Position numbers and translations under genes: made by a program
NCBI RefSeq assembly: GCF_013373795.3
Contig: NZ_CP088022.1
Span: 5,518,001-5,582,000 of the forward strand
Reading direction: 5' to 3'
DNA length: 64,000 bases
Origin: Bradyrhizobium quebecense
GTDB taxonomy: Bacteria > Pseudomonadota > Alphaproteobacteria > Rhizobiales > Xanthobacteraceae
Part shown: piece after piece, positions 50,098 through 61,237 of the stretch
Layout of the letters: every line of letters begins with the position of its first letter
Position numbering within the stretch: the stretch's first letter is position 1
Notes under the pieces: generated by a model
Told to the model about the DNA's origin: nothing
The model's database searches: none
What the model saw: the letters and a program-made list of their open reading frames with translations, nothing else

Positions 50098-52064
50098 ATG
50101 GCCGGCGGCGGATCGTTTGACACGTTCCCCAAATTGCTGCTGCGAAATGCTTCGCGGTTTGGCACGCGTCCGGCGTTTCGTCATAAGGATCGTGGCATCT
50201 GGCAAACCTGGACTTGGGCCGAAGTTGCCGAGATCGTGCGCGCCTATGCCGCGGGCTTGCATCGGCTTGGTTTGCGGCAGGGTGAGATAATCGCGGTCGT
50301 CGGCTCCAATCGGCCGAAGCTTTACTGGACCATGATGGCAGCGCAGACGCTGCGCGCGATTCCTGTTCCGGTTTACTCGGATGCGGTGGCCGACGAACTT
50401 GCTTTTGTGCTCGCTCACGCGGAGGTGAAGCTCGTCGCAGCGCAAGACCAGGAGCAGGTCGACAAGGTCTTGTCTGTGGCCGACCGGCTGCTGCAACTCG
50501 ACAAGATTGTCTATGACGAGCCGCGCGGCCTTGATGGCTATGATGACGGTCGACTGATCGCAATCGGCGATGTCATCGAAGACGGCCGCGCAGCGCTTGC
50601 GGCCGACATGGCGCTTGGCGAACGGATCGATGAATACGTTCAGGCGGGCAACGGTTCGGACATCGCAGTCATCCTCTACACCTCGGGAACGACCGGCGCG
50701 CCGAAGGGTGTCATGCTGTCGGCGCGAGGCTGCATCGATGCTGCGACCGACACCACGCGGTTCGACAGACTGACCGACAGTGACGTAGTGCTCGCCTATC
50801 TGCCGCTGGCCTGGGCCGGCGATCATTACGTCAGCTACGTGCAAGGCCTCGTGGCCGGATTCTGCATGGCGTGTCCCGAGAGCGGCGACACGATTGAGCA
50901 GGATCGGCGTGAGATCGGACCAACCTTCTACTTAGCCCCACCGCGCGGTTTCGAGGCCATGCTGACGCGGCTGATGGTCCGGATGGAGGACGCAGCGCCG
51001 CTCAAGCGGCGATTGTTCAGCTACTTTCTAGACGTCGCGCGGCGGTATGGCGAGCAAGTCTTGACGGGACGTCCGGTGCCGCTGTCAGGCCGATTGCTCT
51101 ATGCGCTCGGGCGCTGGCTGGTCTACGAGCCTCTCAAGAACGTTCTTGGCCTGTCTCTGGTGCGCGTTGCATACACTGGAGGCGAAGCGATCGGTCCGGA
51201 ACTGTTCGCGTTCTACCGCTCGATCGGACTGAATCTGAAACAGCTCTACGGCCAGACCGAAGCGTTCCTTTATGTAACGTGCCAGCCGGATGGCGAGATC
51301 TACTCGGATACGGTTGGTCCGCGGGCGCCCAATGTTGACATTCGCATTGCGGAATCGGGCGAAGTGCAGTTTCGATCACCCGGCATGTTCCTCGGATATT
51401 TCAAGGATCAGGCAAAGACCGCGGAAGCCATGACGTCCGACGGATACGTCAGGACTGGTGATGCGGGCTTTTTTGACGAGAAGACCGGGCATCTGAAGAT
51501 CATCGACCGCGCCAAGGACGTCGGTCGGCTGGCGGACGGCACGATGTTTGCCCCGAAATATCTCGAGAACAGACTGAAGTTCTATCCCAATATCAAGGAA
51601 GCGGTCACTTTCGGTGACTCCCGAGATTTTGTTTGCGCGATGCTCAACATCGACCCCGTCGCCGTCGCAAATTGGGCGGAACGCAACAACGTTGCCTACG
51701 GGTCATATCAGGAACTGGCCGGGCATCCGCTGGTCTACGACATGGTGGCGAAAGACGTTGCCGAGGTGAACCGCTCGCTTGCCAAGGAAACGGTGCTGGC
51801 GGGCGCGCAGGTTCGCCGCTTCCTCATCCTGCACAAGGAGCTCGACGCGGATGACGGTGAGTTGACCCGCACGCAGAAGGTGCGCCGCCGGTTCATTGCC
51901 GAGCGCTATGCGCCGCTGGTCACGGCCCTCTACAACGGCTCGCAGGAAGCCGACATTTCCACCGAGGTCACGTTGGAGGATGGTCGCAAAGGTACGATCG
52001 CGGCACGGGTCAAGGTTCGCGACATGCAAGTCATCGGTCCGGCAGAATCGCTGGGAAGAGCAGC

Positions 52065-52068
<4 letters not shown>
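50098..52068 (+). CDS. AMP-forming acyl-CoA ligase (long-chain type) in a Liv operon
   Basis: The 656-residue adenylate-forming enzyme has the P-loop YTSGTTGAPKG (about 194-204), the core motif LYGQTEAF, TGDAGFFDE and the hinge IDRAKDVGRLADG. It activates a carboxylic acid to acyl-AMP and then acyl-CoA. The long form resembles FAA1-type ligases. Its stop overlaps the LivG start (ATGA), tying it to a transporter operon, so import and CoA activation of the same organic acid is likely. The start at 50098 is chosen where homology-like sequence begins. Confidence 0.9.
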
Positions 52069-52850
<782 letters not shown>

Positions 52851-52859
52851 GGTGCGTCC

Positions 52860-53789
52860 ATGATCGCACTGGGTCAGTTTCTCGAGGTCCTTATCGGTGG
52901 ATTGATGTCCGGCGTACTCTATTCGCTGGTCGCGCTCGGCTTCGTGCTGATCTTCAAGGCATCTGGCGTATTCAATTATGCCCAGGGAGCAATGGTATTG
53001 CTCGCGGGATTGGCGCTGGTTCGCTCCCTCGACCTCCTGGTCGCCAACGGCTTTCCGCTTTGGGTCGCGGTCGTCCTCGCTGTCGGCTTTGCCGCCGTGA
53101 TCATGGCGGCAACGGCCTGGCTCATCGAGCGGTTCGTGATCGGACCTCTTGTCAACCAGGACGGCCTGACGCTGTTCATGTCGACGATCGGCGTGACATT
53201 CGTCATCGAGGGCGCCGCGGAGATGATCTTCGGATCGGATGTCTACCCGTTGCGTCTGTTCCCGACCGATGCCTGGTTCTTGTTTGAAGGCCTGTTCCCG
53301 GGTGGCATTCTGGTCAACAAGCTGGATGTCTGGGGCGCATTGATCGCAGGCATCCTGGTCGCCGGCCTCGCAATTTTCTTTCAGCGTACCAAGACCGGCC
53401 GCGCACTCAGGGCCGTGGCCGACGACCATTTGGCCGCGCATTCAGTCGGTATCCCGATCAGCTGGATCTGGTTCGTCGTCTGGCTTGCCGCCGGCCTCGT
53501 TGCGCTGGTCGCGGCGACCGTATGGGGGACCAAGCTCGGCGTGCAGTTCTCCATCACTTTTCTCGCGCTGAAGGCGCTGCCGGTTCTGATCATTGGAGGC
53601 CTCACCTCGATTCCGGGAGCCATCGTCGGCGGGCTCATCGTGGGGGCGGGCGAGAAGCTTGCCGAGGCGTATCTGGGGCCATCCATCGGTGGCGGTATCG
53701 AATATTGGTTTGCGTTTGTGCTGGCGTTGGCGGTGCTGCTCGTGCGGCCGCAGGGGCTGTTCGGCGAGCGGATCATCGAACGTATCTGA
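52860..53789 (+). CDS. livH: Liv-type ABC permease (LivH family), second operon
   Basis: The 309-residue membrane protein carries LivH signatures: LIGGLMSGVLYSLVALGFVL, GVFNYAQGAMVLLAG and LPVLIIGGLTSIPGAIVGGL, with the EAA-like loop TGRALRAVADDHLAAHSVGI. It is mid-operon. Confidence 0.92.
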   Translation: MIALGQFLEVLIGGLMSGVLYSLVALGFVLIFKASGVFNYAQGAMVLLAGLALVRSLDLLVANGFPLWVAVVLAVGFAAVIMAATAWLIERFVIGPLVNQDGLTLFMSTIGVTFVIEGAAEMIFGSDVYPLRLFPTDAWFLFEGLFPGGILVNKLDVWGALIAGILVAGLAIFFQRTKTGRALRAVADDHLAAHSVGIPISWIWFVVWLAAGLVALVAATVWGTKLGVQFSITFLALKALPVLIIGGLTSIPGAIVGGLIVGAGEKLAEAYLGPSIGGGIEYWFAFVLALAVLLVRPQGLFGERIIERI

Positions 53790-53804
53790 AACAAGGAGTT
53801 CGTC

Positions 53805-54932
53805 GTGCTTTATCGCGAGGCCGGCCAGTTCAAGACGAGCTACGCAGAGGACATGGCGATCTTTCCGATCCGCCAGGACCGTATTGCGCTCGCCGTCCTG
53901 CTCGCGATCGCTTTCGTTGGCGTGCCGCTGTTGGCCACCTTCCGTATCTGGCCGTTCAGCACCGACTATCTGTTGTGGGCGATCTTGCTGCCGTTCCTTA
54001 TCCTTGCGCTCGCCGCCATCGGCACGAACATACTTGTCGGCTATTGCGGCCAGATTTCGCTCGGCAGCGGCGCGTTCATGGCCATCGGCGCCTATTCCGC
54101 CTACAAGCTGGCGACAGGCGTCCATATCCCGCTTGCCTGGCTTGGCTTCGCGATCTCGATGCCGCCGTTGCCCGTGCTGGCATCCATTCTGCTCGGTGGG
54201 TTCATGGCGGCGGGTGCCGGAATCCTGTTCGGCATTCCCAGTTTGCGGATCAAGGGTCTCTACCTGGCGGTCGCAACGCTCGCCGCGCAGTTCTTCTTCG
54301 ATTGGGCGTTCCTGCGAATTCCGTGGTTCACCAACTACGCCCCGTCGGGATCGGTCAATGCACCGGCACTGGATTTCTTCGGCATGGTCGTTCGCACGCC
54401 GGTCGAGCGCTACCTGCTGTGCCTGCTCTTCGTGACCGTGATGGCGGTGCTGGCGAAGAATCTCGTTCGCGGCAATCTCGGCAGGCAGTGGATGGCGATC
54501 CGCGACATGGATATCGCCGCTGAACTGATCGGTATCCGGCCGCTCTATGCCAAGCTCACGGCCTTCGCAGTCTCTTCATTCATCATCGGGGTGGCGGGTG
54601 CGCTCTGGGCGTTCGTCTACCTCGGTTCATGGGAGCCGCTTGCGTTCTCGATCGACCGCTCGCTGGAACTTCTGTTCATGGTCATCATCGGCGGGCTTGG
54701 ATCGATCATGGGTTCGTTCATCGGGGCGGCTTTCATCCTCATCGTGCCGATCATGCTGAATGTGATTCCGACCGAACTCGGCCTGCCACTGTCGACACAA
54801 ACAATCACGCACCTCCAGTTCATCACCTTCGGATCTTTGATCTGTTATCTGCTGATCAAGGAACCCCATGGCTTCGCCCGGCTGATATCGATCGGCAAGG
54901 AGAAGCTCAGACTTTGGCCGTTTCCCTATTGA
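53805..54932 (+). CDS. livM: Liv-type ABC permease (LivM family), second operon
   Basis: The 375-residue membrane protein starts with GTG at 53805 (AAGGAG upstream). It has GTNILVGYCGQISLGSGAFM and the cytoplasmic loop GRQWMAIRDMDIAAELIGIR, typical of LivM. A hydrophilic N-terminal stretch of about 25 residues precedes the first helix. Confidence 0.92.
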   Translation: MLYREAGQFKTSYAEDMAIFPIRQDRIALAVLLAIAFVGVPLLATFRIWPFSTDYLLWAILLPFLILALAAIGTNILVGYCGQISLGSGAFMAIGAYSAYKLATGVHIPLAWLGFAISMPPLPVLASILLGGFMAAGAGILFGIPSLRIKGLYLAVATLAAQFFFDWAFLRIPWFTNYAPSGSVNAPALDFFGMVVRTPVERYLLCLLFVTVMAVLAKNLVRGNLGRQWMAIRDMDIAAELIGIRPLYAKLTAFAVSSFIIGVAGALWAFVYLGSWEPLAFSIDRSLELLFMVIIGGLGSIMGSFIGAAFILIVPIMLNVIPTELGLPLSTQTITHLQFITFGSLICYLLIKEPHGFARLISIGKEKLRLWPFPY

Positions 54933-55027
54933 AAGAGCGATCGCAACGCGGATGGCGGCCGCTGACAACGAAAAGGAAGGAAGCACCGCGGACGGGAAAG
55001 AGGGATTCTAAGGAGGAGGATATCAAT

Positions 55028-56353
55028 ATGGCAAGTATTGCACGCAGTTTACTGATACTAGCGACCGCCTTGGCCGGCGCGGCGTTTGGCCCACCGGCCG
55101 CAGCGCAAAACGAGCAGTTCATTCCAATTCTGTCCTACCGGACTGGACCGTACGCCGTGAACGGCGCGCCCTACGCAAACGGCGTTGCCGACTACTACAA
55201 CCTGATCAACGAGCGCGACGGCGGCATCAACGGCGTCAAGCTTCTGGTCGAGGAGTGCGAAACCGCCTACGCGACCGACAAAGGCGTCGAGTGCTATGAG
55301 CGTCTCAAGAGCAAGGGTCCAACCGGCGCGGCCTTCATCAATCCGCTGTCGACCGGCATCACCTTCGCGCTCACCGAAAAGACCGCGACCGACAAGATCC
55401 CGATCATCACGATGGGGTACGGCCGTGCCGATTCCAAGAACGGCGCGGTGTTCCCGTACAACTTCCCGCTGCTCGGCACCTACTGGTCCGCGGCGGATAT
55501 CGCGATCCAGCACGTCGCCAAGGAGCTCGGCGGGTTCGACAAGCTGAAAGGCAGGAAGATTTCGCTGCTGTATCACGACAGCCCGTATGGCAAGGAGCCG
55601 ATTCCGATGCTGCAGGTGCTGGCGCAGAAATACGGCTTTGAGTTCACGCCGATACCGGTCACGCACCCCGGTGTCGAGCAGAAATCGCAATGGCTGGCGA
55701 TCCGCCAGAATCGGCCGGACTATGTCCTGGTCTGGGGCTGGGGCGTCATGAACAGCACGGCAATCAAGGAAGCGGCGGCCGTCGCCTATCCGCGCGACAA
55801 GATGATCGGTGTTTGGTGGTCGGGCGCAGAGCCGGATGTGACGCCGGCAGGTGATCAGGCCGCCGGCTACAAGTCGCTGATGCTTCAGCATGGTGCAGGA
55901 AAATATCCCGCGCACACGGACATAGAGAAGTACGTCTACGCCAAGGGCAAGGGTTCGACGGAACCTGGCAAGATCGGTGAAGTTCTCTACAACCGCGGCA
56001 TGACGAATGCCATGCTCGGCGTGGAGGCGATCCGCAAGGCGCAGGAAAAGTTCGGCAAGAAACCGCTGACGGGCGAGCAGGTCCGTTGGGGGCTTGAGAA
56101 CCTCATCCTCACCGATGCACGTATCAAGGAACTCGGCTTTGAGGGGATGTTGAAGCCGGTCAGCATTTCCTGCTCCGACCACGAGGGCGCGCGCTACGGG
56201 CGCGTCCAGCAATGGGATGGCAAGGGTTGGAAAGTGATCTCCGACTGGTACACGGCTGACGAATCGCTCATCGAGCCGCTCGTCGCCGATGTGTCCGCGA
56301 AGTATGCCGCGGAGAAGAAGATCAAGCCGCGCGACTGCGCGAAAGAAACCTGA
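55028..56353 (+). CDS. Liv-type ABC substrate-binding protein, second operon
   Basis: The 441-residue exported protein has a signal peptide (SLLILATALAGAAFGPPAAA, cut near AAA-QN) and a type I periplasmic-binding core starting FIPILSYRTGPYAVNGAPYA. GGAGGA lies upstream of ATG 55028. The neighbouring acyl-CoA ligase suggests an aromatic or other organic acid ligand rather than an amino acid. Two Cys (in VEECETAYATDKGVECYE) may form a disulfide. Confidence 0.9.
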   Translation: MASIARSLLILATALAGAAFGPPAAAQNEQFIPILSYRTGPYAVNGAPYANGVADYYNLINERDGGINGVKLLVEECETAYATDKGVECYERLKSKGPTGAAFINPLSTGITFALTEKTATDKIPIITMGYGRADSKNGAVFPYNFPLLGTYWSAADIAIQHVAKELGGFDKLKGRKISLLYHDSPYGKEPIPMLQVLAQKYGFEFTPIPVTHPGVEQKSQWLAIRQNRPDYVLVWGWGVMNSTAIKEAAAVAYPRDKMIGVWWSGAEPDVTPAGDQAAGYKSLMLQHGAGKYPAHTDIEKYVYAKGKGSTEPGKIGEVLYNRGMTNAMLGVEAIRKAQEKFGKKPLTGEQVRWGLENLILTDARIKELGFEGMLKPVSISCSDHEGARYGRVQQWDGKGWKVISDWYTADESLIEPLVADVSAKYAAEKKIKPRDCAKET

Positions 56354-56365
56354 GCCCGTGCAAGT

Positions 56366-56399
56366 GATCCGGGAGGCAGGTTTGCCTGCTTCCCGGATC
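56366..56399 (+). terminator. Intercistronic hairpin after the second binding protein
   Basis: GATCCGGGA (56366-56374) pairs with TCCCGGATC (56391-56399), with a further inner GGCAGG/CCTGC stem. It lies 12 nt after the binding-protein stop and before livF and has no U-tract. It parallels the hairpin at the same place in the first Liv operon. Confidence 0.65.
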
Positions 56400-56419
56400 C
56401 CCAGTTTGGAGGTCTGCGC

Positions 56420-57262
56420 GTGTCAATCGCCAAGGTCGTCACCGCTGCGACGGAAGCGGCAGCTCTGATTCTATCGGTCAACAATATCGAGGTTGTCTAC
56501 GATCACGTCATCCTCGTGTTGAAGGGCGTCTCGCTGGAGGTCCCGCGAGGCGGCATTGTCGCGCTTCTCGGCGCAAACGGCGCCGGCAAGACGACGACGC
56601 TGAAGGCGATCTCCAATCTGCTGCACGCCGAGCGCGGCGAGGTCACCAAAGGTTCGATCCTGTTCAACGGCGTCGAGGTGAAGTCCCTGTCGCCAAACGA
56701 CGTGGTGCGACGCGGCTGCATTCAGGTGATGGAGGGGCGGCGCGCCTTCCCTCATCTTACGGTCGAGGAGAATCTCCTGACCGGCGCCTTTACGCGGACG
56801 GATGGCAAGTTCGCGATCACGCAGGACCTTGAACGGGTCTACGCCTATTTCCCCCGTCTCAGGGAGCGGCGCGGCTCCACTGCCGGCTATACGTCGGGCG
56901 GCGAACAGCAGATGTGCGTGATCGGGCGCGCGCTGATGTCGCGCCCGAAGATGATCCTGCTCGACGAACCTTCGATGGGGCTCGCGCCGCAGATCGTCGA
57001 GGAGATCTTCGAGATCGTGAAGGATCTCAACGTCAAGGAAGGTGTTTCGTTTCTTCTCGCCGAGCAGAACACCAATATGGCGCTCAGATATGCGAGCCAC
57101 GGCTACATCCTCGAGAACGGCCGCGTGGTGATGGATGGCGAAGCGCGCGCCCTCGCCGCCAACGAGGACGTCAAGGAGTTCTATCTTGGCATCGCCGGCG
57201 ACAAGCGAAAATCATATCGCGACGTGAAGCACTACAAGCGGCGCAAGCGTTGGCTCGCTTAG
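56420..57262 (+). CDS. livF: Liv-type ABC ATPase (LivF family), second operon
   Basis: The 280-residue ATPase starts with GTG at 56420. It has an intact Walker A GANGAGKTT, a variant signature TSGGEQQMCVIG, Walker B MILLDEPSMGLAP and LAEQNTNMAL at the switch. About 30 basic C-terminal residues (KRKSYRDVKHYKRRKRW) extend beyond the usual end. It closes the operon. Confidence 0.92.
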   Translation: MSIAKVVTAATEAAALILSVNNIEVVYDHVILVLKGVSLEVPRGGIVALLGANGAGKTTTLKAISNLLHAERGEVTKGSILFNGVEVKSLSPNDVVRRGCIQVMEGRRAFPHLTVEENLLTGAFTRTDGKFAITQDLERVYAYFPRLRERRGSTAGYTSGGEQQMCVIGRALMSRPKMILLDEPSMGLAPQIVEEIFEIVKDLNVKEGVSFLLAEQNTNMALRYASHGYILENGRVVMDGEARALAANEDVKEFYLGIAGDKRKSYRDVKHYKRRKRWLA

Positions 57263-57398
57263 AGCGGCCGGGGATCCTGGTCCGCTCATGACCCTTCTGC
57301 GACCTCGTGCGAGGCGTGCTTCCGCCGCTGTGGGGGGGGCGAGCGGACATCAGTCAGCCAGCCGCCCTATGAGTACACGCCCCAGGCTCTGACGCGTG

Positions 57399-58049
57399 TC
57401 ACCGATCAGACTTCACGGTGTTTACCGCGACGCTTTCCTTATAGGCCGGCCGCGCCGTGACGCGGTCGAGATAGGGCGTCGCAACGTCGCAGACCCCGAC
57501 GCCATAGTCGATCGCCCATACCAGGCAAGTCGCGAGCAGGATATCCGCGCTGGTGAATTGATCGCCCATCAGATATTGGCGGCCGTCCGACAGGGCGACT
57601 TCGACATGGCGGAGCTGCTGGCGGAAATACTCGGCCGCTTTCACGACCACATCCGGCGCATGGCCGTAGATATGGGCGAGGCCTTGGACGCCATGGCGGC
57701 GCATCACGTAGAGGCTGGTCGAGTCCAGTTCCGCGACGATGAAGAAGCACCATTCCAGCCATCGTGCGAAATCGCGCTCCTCGACGGGAACGAGCGAAAC
57801 ATTCGGGTTGGAGTAGTGGCGCGCCAGATAGGCGACGATGGCGGCACTCTCCCCGATCGTGAAGTCGCCATCCTGCAGCAGGGGAATCTTCTGCCGCGGA
57901 TTGAGCAGCGTGTATTCAGGTGTCTTGGTCTCGCCGGAGCGCGGCAGGATCGGCTTGCAGTGATAGTCCAGCCCCAATTCGTGCAATGCCCAATGGGCCC
58001 GAATCGTCCGCGATGTTCCCACCCCCCATAGCGTCAGCGTCTCCGGCAT
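57399..58049 (-). CDS. Glutathione S-transferase family protein
   Basis: The 216-residue protein starts LTLWGVGTSRTIRAHWAL (Ser/Thr/Arg region for glutathione activation) and has NPRQKIPLLQDGDFTIGESA with the cis-Pro and the gamma-Glu-binding ES. The C-domain is all-helical with FTSADILLATCLVWA. The gene is 4 bp downstream of the SDR, so the two are co-transcribed. The GST may open a ring or isomerise a thioester in the same pathway. Confidence 0.9.
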   Translation of the reverse strand: MPETLTLWGVGTSRTIRAHWALHELGLDYHCKPILPRSGETKTPEYTLLNPRQKIPLLQDGDFTIGESAAIVAYLARHYSNPNVSLVPVEERDFARWLEWCFFIVAELDSTSLYVMRRHGVQGLAHIYGHAPDVVVKAAEYFRQQLRHVEVALSDGRQYLMGDQFTSADILLATCLVWAIDYGVGVCDVATPYLDRVTARPAYKESVAVNTVKSDR

Positions 58050-58053
58050 GACG

Positions 58054-58797
58054 TCACCATTTCTCGACGGAGGGACGCAGATCGAGTTCATGGCTCCATC
58101 CGTCGCGGCTTTGCTGGTGCACGAACCAGTAAGCCTCCGCGATCGAGGATGTCCGGGTCAGCGTGTCAGGCGGGATCTCCGATGCTTCGACCCCCGTGGC
58201 GGCCTTCATCCGCTGGTGAATGGCCGGGCTGTCGACACCGGCATCGATCAGGAGATGCGCGACATGGATGTTCTTCGGTCCGAGCTCGCGCGCCATCGCC
58301 TGGGCAACCGCGCGCAGGCCGAACTTGGCGGATGCGAATGCCGCAAAGCCGCTGCTGCCGCGCACGCTCGCGGTCGCGCCGGTGAACAGCATGGTGCCGC
58401 GGCCATGCCGCAGCATGTGCCGGGTCGCCTCGCGTCCGACCAGGAAGCCGGCGAAGCAGGCGAGCTCCCAGGCCTTGAAGAACAGTTTTTCGCTGGTCTC
58501 ATGCAGCTCCTTCTTGACGTTCGAGCCGGCATTGAACAGGCAGACCTCGATCGGCCCGATCTCGCGCTCGACCCGCTCGCAAAGTTCCTGCACCTCGGTC
58601 TCGCGCCGCGCGTCGACACTGAGCGCATGCACCCGGCTTCCGGCGCCGGTCAGCTCCTCCACCAAGGCGCTCGATTTCGCCGCATCACGCCGCGCGATGC
58701 AGACGGTGTAGCCGCCGGCGGCGAAGCGCCGCGCCACTGCGGCGCCGATCGCATCGCCCGCGCCAACCAGCAAGGCAGTCTTGTTTGTCTCGGCCAT
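58054..58797 (-). CDS. Short-chain dehydrogenase-like protein lacking the catalytic Tyr
   Basis: The 247-residue Rossmann protein has a cofactor loop GAGDAIGAAVARRF (a variant of TGxxxGIG) and the NAG motif in LFNAGSN. The Ser is in FTGATASVRG. At the YxxxK position it reads FASAK: Tyr replaced by Phe, Lys kept. Classical SDR proton transfer would be disabled, so it may act by a different mechanism or bind only. GGGAG precedes ATG 58797. It is between a CoA-transferase and a GST. Confidence 0.85.
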   Translation of the reverse strand: MAETNKTALLVGAGDAIGAAVARRFAAGGYTVCIARRDAAKSSALVEELTGAGSRVHALSVDARRETEVQELCERVEREIGPIEVCLFNAGSNVKKELHETSEKLFFKAWELACFAGFLVGREATRHMLRHGRGTMLFTGATASVRGSSGFAAFASAKFGLRAVAQAMARELGPKNIHVAHLLIDAGVDSPAIHQRMKAATGVEASEIPPDTLTRTSSIAEAYWFVHQQSRDGWSHELDLRPSVEKW

Positions 58798-58861
58798 AGG
58801 ACATCTCCCACCGACGGCGGTTGTTCGGTTCAGCAATTGTGACGTTGCGCGGCGCGGTCGC

Positions 58862-60058
58862 TCAGACCGCGCGCACGGCCTTTTGCTCGATCATCTCTGC
58901 GATGGCAGCATCGCCATAGCCGAGGTCGGACAGCACCTGCCTGGTGTGCTGGCCGATGCGCGGCGCCGGGCCGCCGATCGCGGCGCTATCCACGTCGAAA
59001 CGCGCAGCAGGCTTGGGCTGCCGCACCGTGCCGACCCCGGGCTGCTCGAGCTCGGCGATCAGCTCGCGCGCGACCACCTGCTCGTTGGCGATGATCTCGC
59101 CGCGCCGCAGGATCGGCGCGCAGGGCACATCGGCCGCATCGAGCCGGGCGAGCCATTCGGCGGTGGTGTGCCTGCCGATATAGTCCTGCATCCTGTTGAT
59201 GCGCGCCGTTGCATTGACCGAGCGCGAAGCCGGCGTGGCGAAGCGCGCATCGTTGGCGAGCTCCGGATCACCGGTGGCCTTGCAGAAGCCCTGCCATTCG
59301 GAATCGGATATCGTCCCGCAGGTAAGATAACCGTCCGAGGTCTGGAACACGAGATCGGGCCGGTCGTTCGGATCGGCCGTCGCCTGCTCGCGGCCGACCA
59401 CCGTGTATTGCATCATGCCTTCCGGCCAGAGATAGGCGATCATCGCGTCGAGCATCGCCACCTGGATATGCTGGCCGCTGCCGGATTTTTCCCGCGCATA
59501 GAGCGCCGCCGTGATCGCCTGCGCGGCATAGACCGCCGTCGTCTTGTCGGCCACGATGGTGCGGATCATCTGCGGACGGTTGGTCACCGGCTGCGCCTGT
59601 ATATCGCAGAAGCCCGACAGGGCCTGCACGATCGGATCATAGACGCGCTTCTTGGCGTAAGGCCCGTCTTCGCCGACACCGCTGATCGAGACATAGATCA
59701 ACCGCGGGTTGTTCTTGCGCACCTCGTCCGGACCGAGCCCGAGACGTTCCATCGTGCCGGGCCGGAAATTCTGCACCAGCACGTCGGACTGCAGGACCAG
59801 CTTGCCCAGCACGTCCCGGCCGGCGGCGGTTTTCATGTCGATCGAGAGCGAACGCTTGCCGCGGTTCGACGAGATGAACAGCGCCGAGAACTCGCCGGTC
59901 TTGTCGACATTGGCCCGGCTGCGGCGGGTGATGTCGCCGCCGATCGGTTCGACCTTCAGGACATCCGCGCCCTGATCGGCCAGAAACATCGTCGCGAACG
60001 GGCCCGAAACGACACCGGTCAGATCAAGTACGCGAACTCCCGCCAATGGCCCTGGCAT
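58862..60058 (-). CDS. CaiB/BaiF-family (class III) CoA-transferase
   Basis: The 398-residue protein starts PGPLAGVRVLDLTGVVSGPF and has GADVLKVEPIGGDITRR and NRGKRSLSIDMK, the CoA-binding signatures of the family, with the active-site Asp probably in the VAMLDAMIAY region. It moves CoA between organic acids. GGAAG precedes ATG 60058. It lies upstream of the SDR and GST on one strand. With the acyl-CoA ligase operon nearby, this suggests acyl-CoA catabolism. Confidence 0.92.
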   Translation of the reverse strand: MPGPLAGVRVLDLTGVVSGPFATMFLADQGADVLKVEPIGGDITRRSRANVDKTGEFSALFISSNRGKRSLSIDMKTAAGRDVLGKLVLQSDVLVQNFRPGTMERLGLGPDEVRKNNPRLIYVSISGVGEDGPYAKKRVYDPIVQALSGFCDIQAQPVTNRPQMIRTIVADKTTAVYAAQAITAALYAREKSGSGQHIQVAMLDAMIAYLWPEGMMQYTVVGREQATADPNDRPDLVFQTSDGYLTCGTISDSEWQGFCKATGDPELANDARFATPASRSVNATARINRMQDYIGRHTTAEWLARLDAADVPCAPILRRGEIIANEQVVARELIAELEQPGVGTVRQPKPAARFDVDSAAIGGPAPRIGQHTRQVLSDLGYGDAAIAEMIEQKAVRAV

Positions 60059-60178
60059 GCTTTGCTTCCTTCTCCAATGCGCGGTCGCGACCAAACCCTG
60101 AGCGCAACTTCGGCATACGCTGGACCGTGCGCCGGCGCTTGCGGGAAAGCGCCTCGACTTGCAAAAAAGCGCCGAAAC

Positions 60179-61051
60179 TCACGCCCGTCCCTGTTGCCGG
60201 AACACCGACGGGCTGACACCCGTGACTTGCCTGAACGTCGACGAGAAATGCTGGGCGTGGCTGAACCCCGACGCCAGCGCGATGCTGGTCAGGCTCTCAT
60301 CGGTGTCGCTGAGGCGACGCTTGGCCACCTCAATGCGCAGGCCGAGCACATAGCGATGCGGGCTGGTGCCCATGCTCTCCTGGAACGCGCGCAGGAAATG
60401 CCGCTTGCTCAGGCCGGCAACATCTGACAGTGCCGACAACGAGATCGTCTCGCCAAGATTGGCCCGGACGAACGCCTCGATCCTCCGCAGCTTGAGCGCC
60501 GGCAAACCGCCGCGGCTCGGCGCTTTTGCCGGTTCCGCGCCGCGCGACAGCCGCGCCATATGGGCCAGCGCCTGGCTGGCCCAGCCTTCGGCGAACAGAT
60601 CGAACAGATTGTCCGGCGTGGTCGCTTCCAGGCAAAGTTCGGAGAGACCGCGACAGAGCTGGTCATGGCCGAACGCAATCGCGGGCGTTTCGATCAAGCC
60701 ATTGAGACGGCTCTGCACGAATTTTGGGTCGAGGAAGACGACGACATAGTCGAACGCCGGCCCGACCGACCACTCGCCCTCGATCTCGGTACCGGCGGGA
60801 AACAGCGCGAGATTGGCCGCCCTGGAGAATTCATATTCGACCGGACGGCCGTTGATCGTGGCCTGCAACCGCGAGCAGCCGTTGCGGAACCAGAACAACG
60901 TCAGTTCGGGCTGGCGGAAATGCCAGTTCATCCGCGGCCGCGAGGTCCGGCTGAGCAGCTCGACTCTGATCGGCTCCGACCGCGCGATGACGGACGACAC
61001 AAGCTCACCGCCGACCTTGCGGACAAACCGCTCCGGACGCGCTTCCTCCAT
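60179..61051 (-). CDS. AraC-family transcriptional regulator
   Basis: The 290-residue protein has an N-terminal cupin-like sensing part (LTLFWFRNGCSRLQATINGR, LFPAGTEIEGEW). The C-terminal AraC double HTH reads ISLSALSDVAGLSKRHFLRA and LTSIALASGFSHAQHFSSTF. GGAGGAG precedes the ATG. It is upstream of the CoA-transferase/SDR/GST genes on the same strand with a 120-bp gap and is their likely regulator. Confidence 0.9.
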   Translation of the reverse strand: MEEARPERFVRKVGGELVSSVIARSEPIRVELLSRTSRPRMNWHFRQPELTLFWFRNGCSRLQATINGRPVEYEFSRAANLALFPAGTEIEGEWSVGPAFDYVVVFLDPKFVQSRLNGLIETPAIAFGHDQLCRGLSELCLEATTPDNLFDLFAEGWASQALAHMARLSRGAEPAKAPSRGGLPALKLRRIEAFVRANLGETISLSALSDVAGLSKRHFLRAFQESMGTSPHRYVLGLRIEVAKRRLSDTDESLTSIALASGFSHAQHFSSTFRQVTGVSPSVFRQQGRA

Positions 61052-61237
61052 GGGACATCTCCTCCGCGTTTGGCACGGATGGTAAGTTCCAAATCAGAAT
61101 TGACGATCCGGAGCCGGAAATCCAGCCCTTTGATGGCTGATCGCCAAGATGTTAGTGGGCAGGCTTGGAGGTCAGCGCACGCGACCGTGATGTCAGCCAT
61201 TCTTGACTGATCATTCCAAATCCGTCATTTCCAAGCA

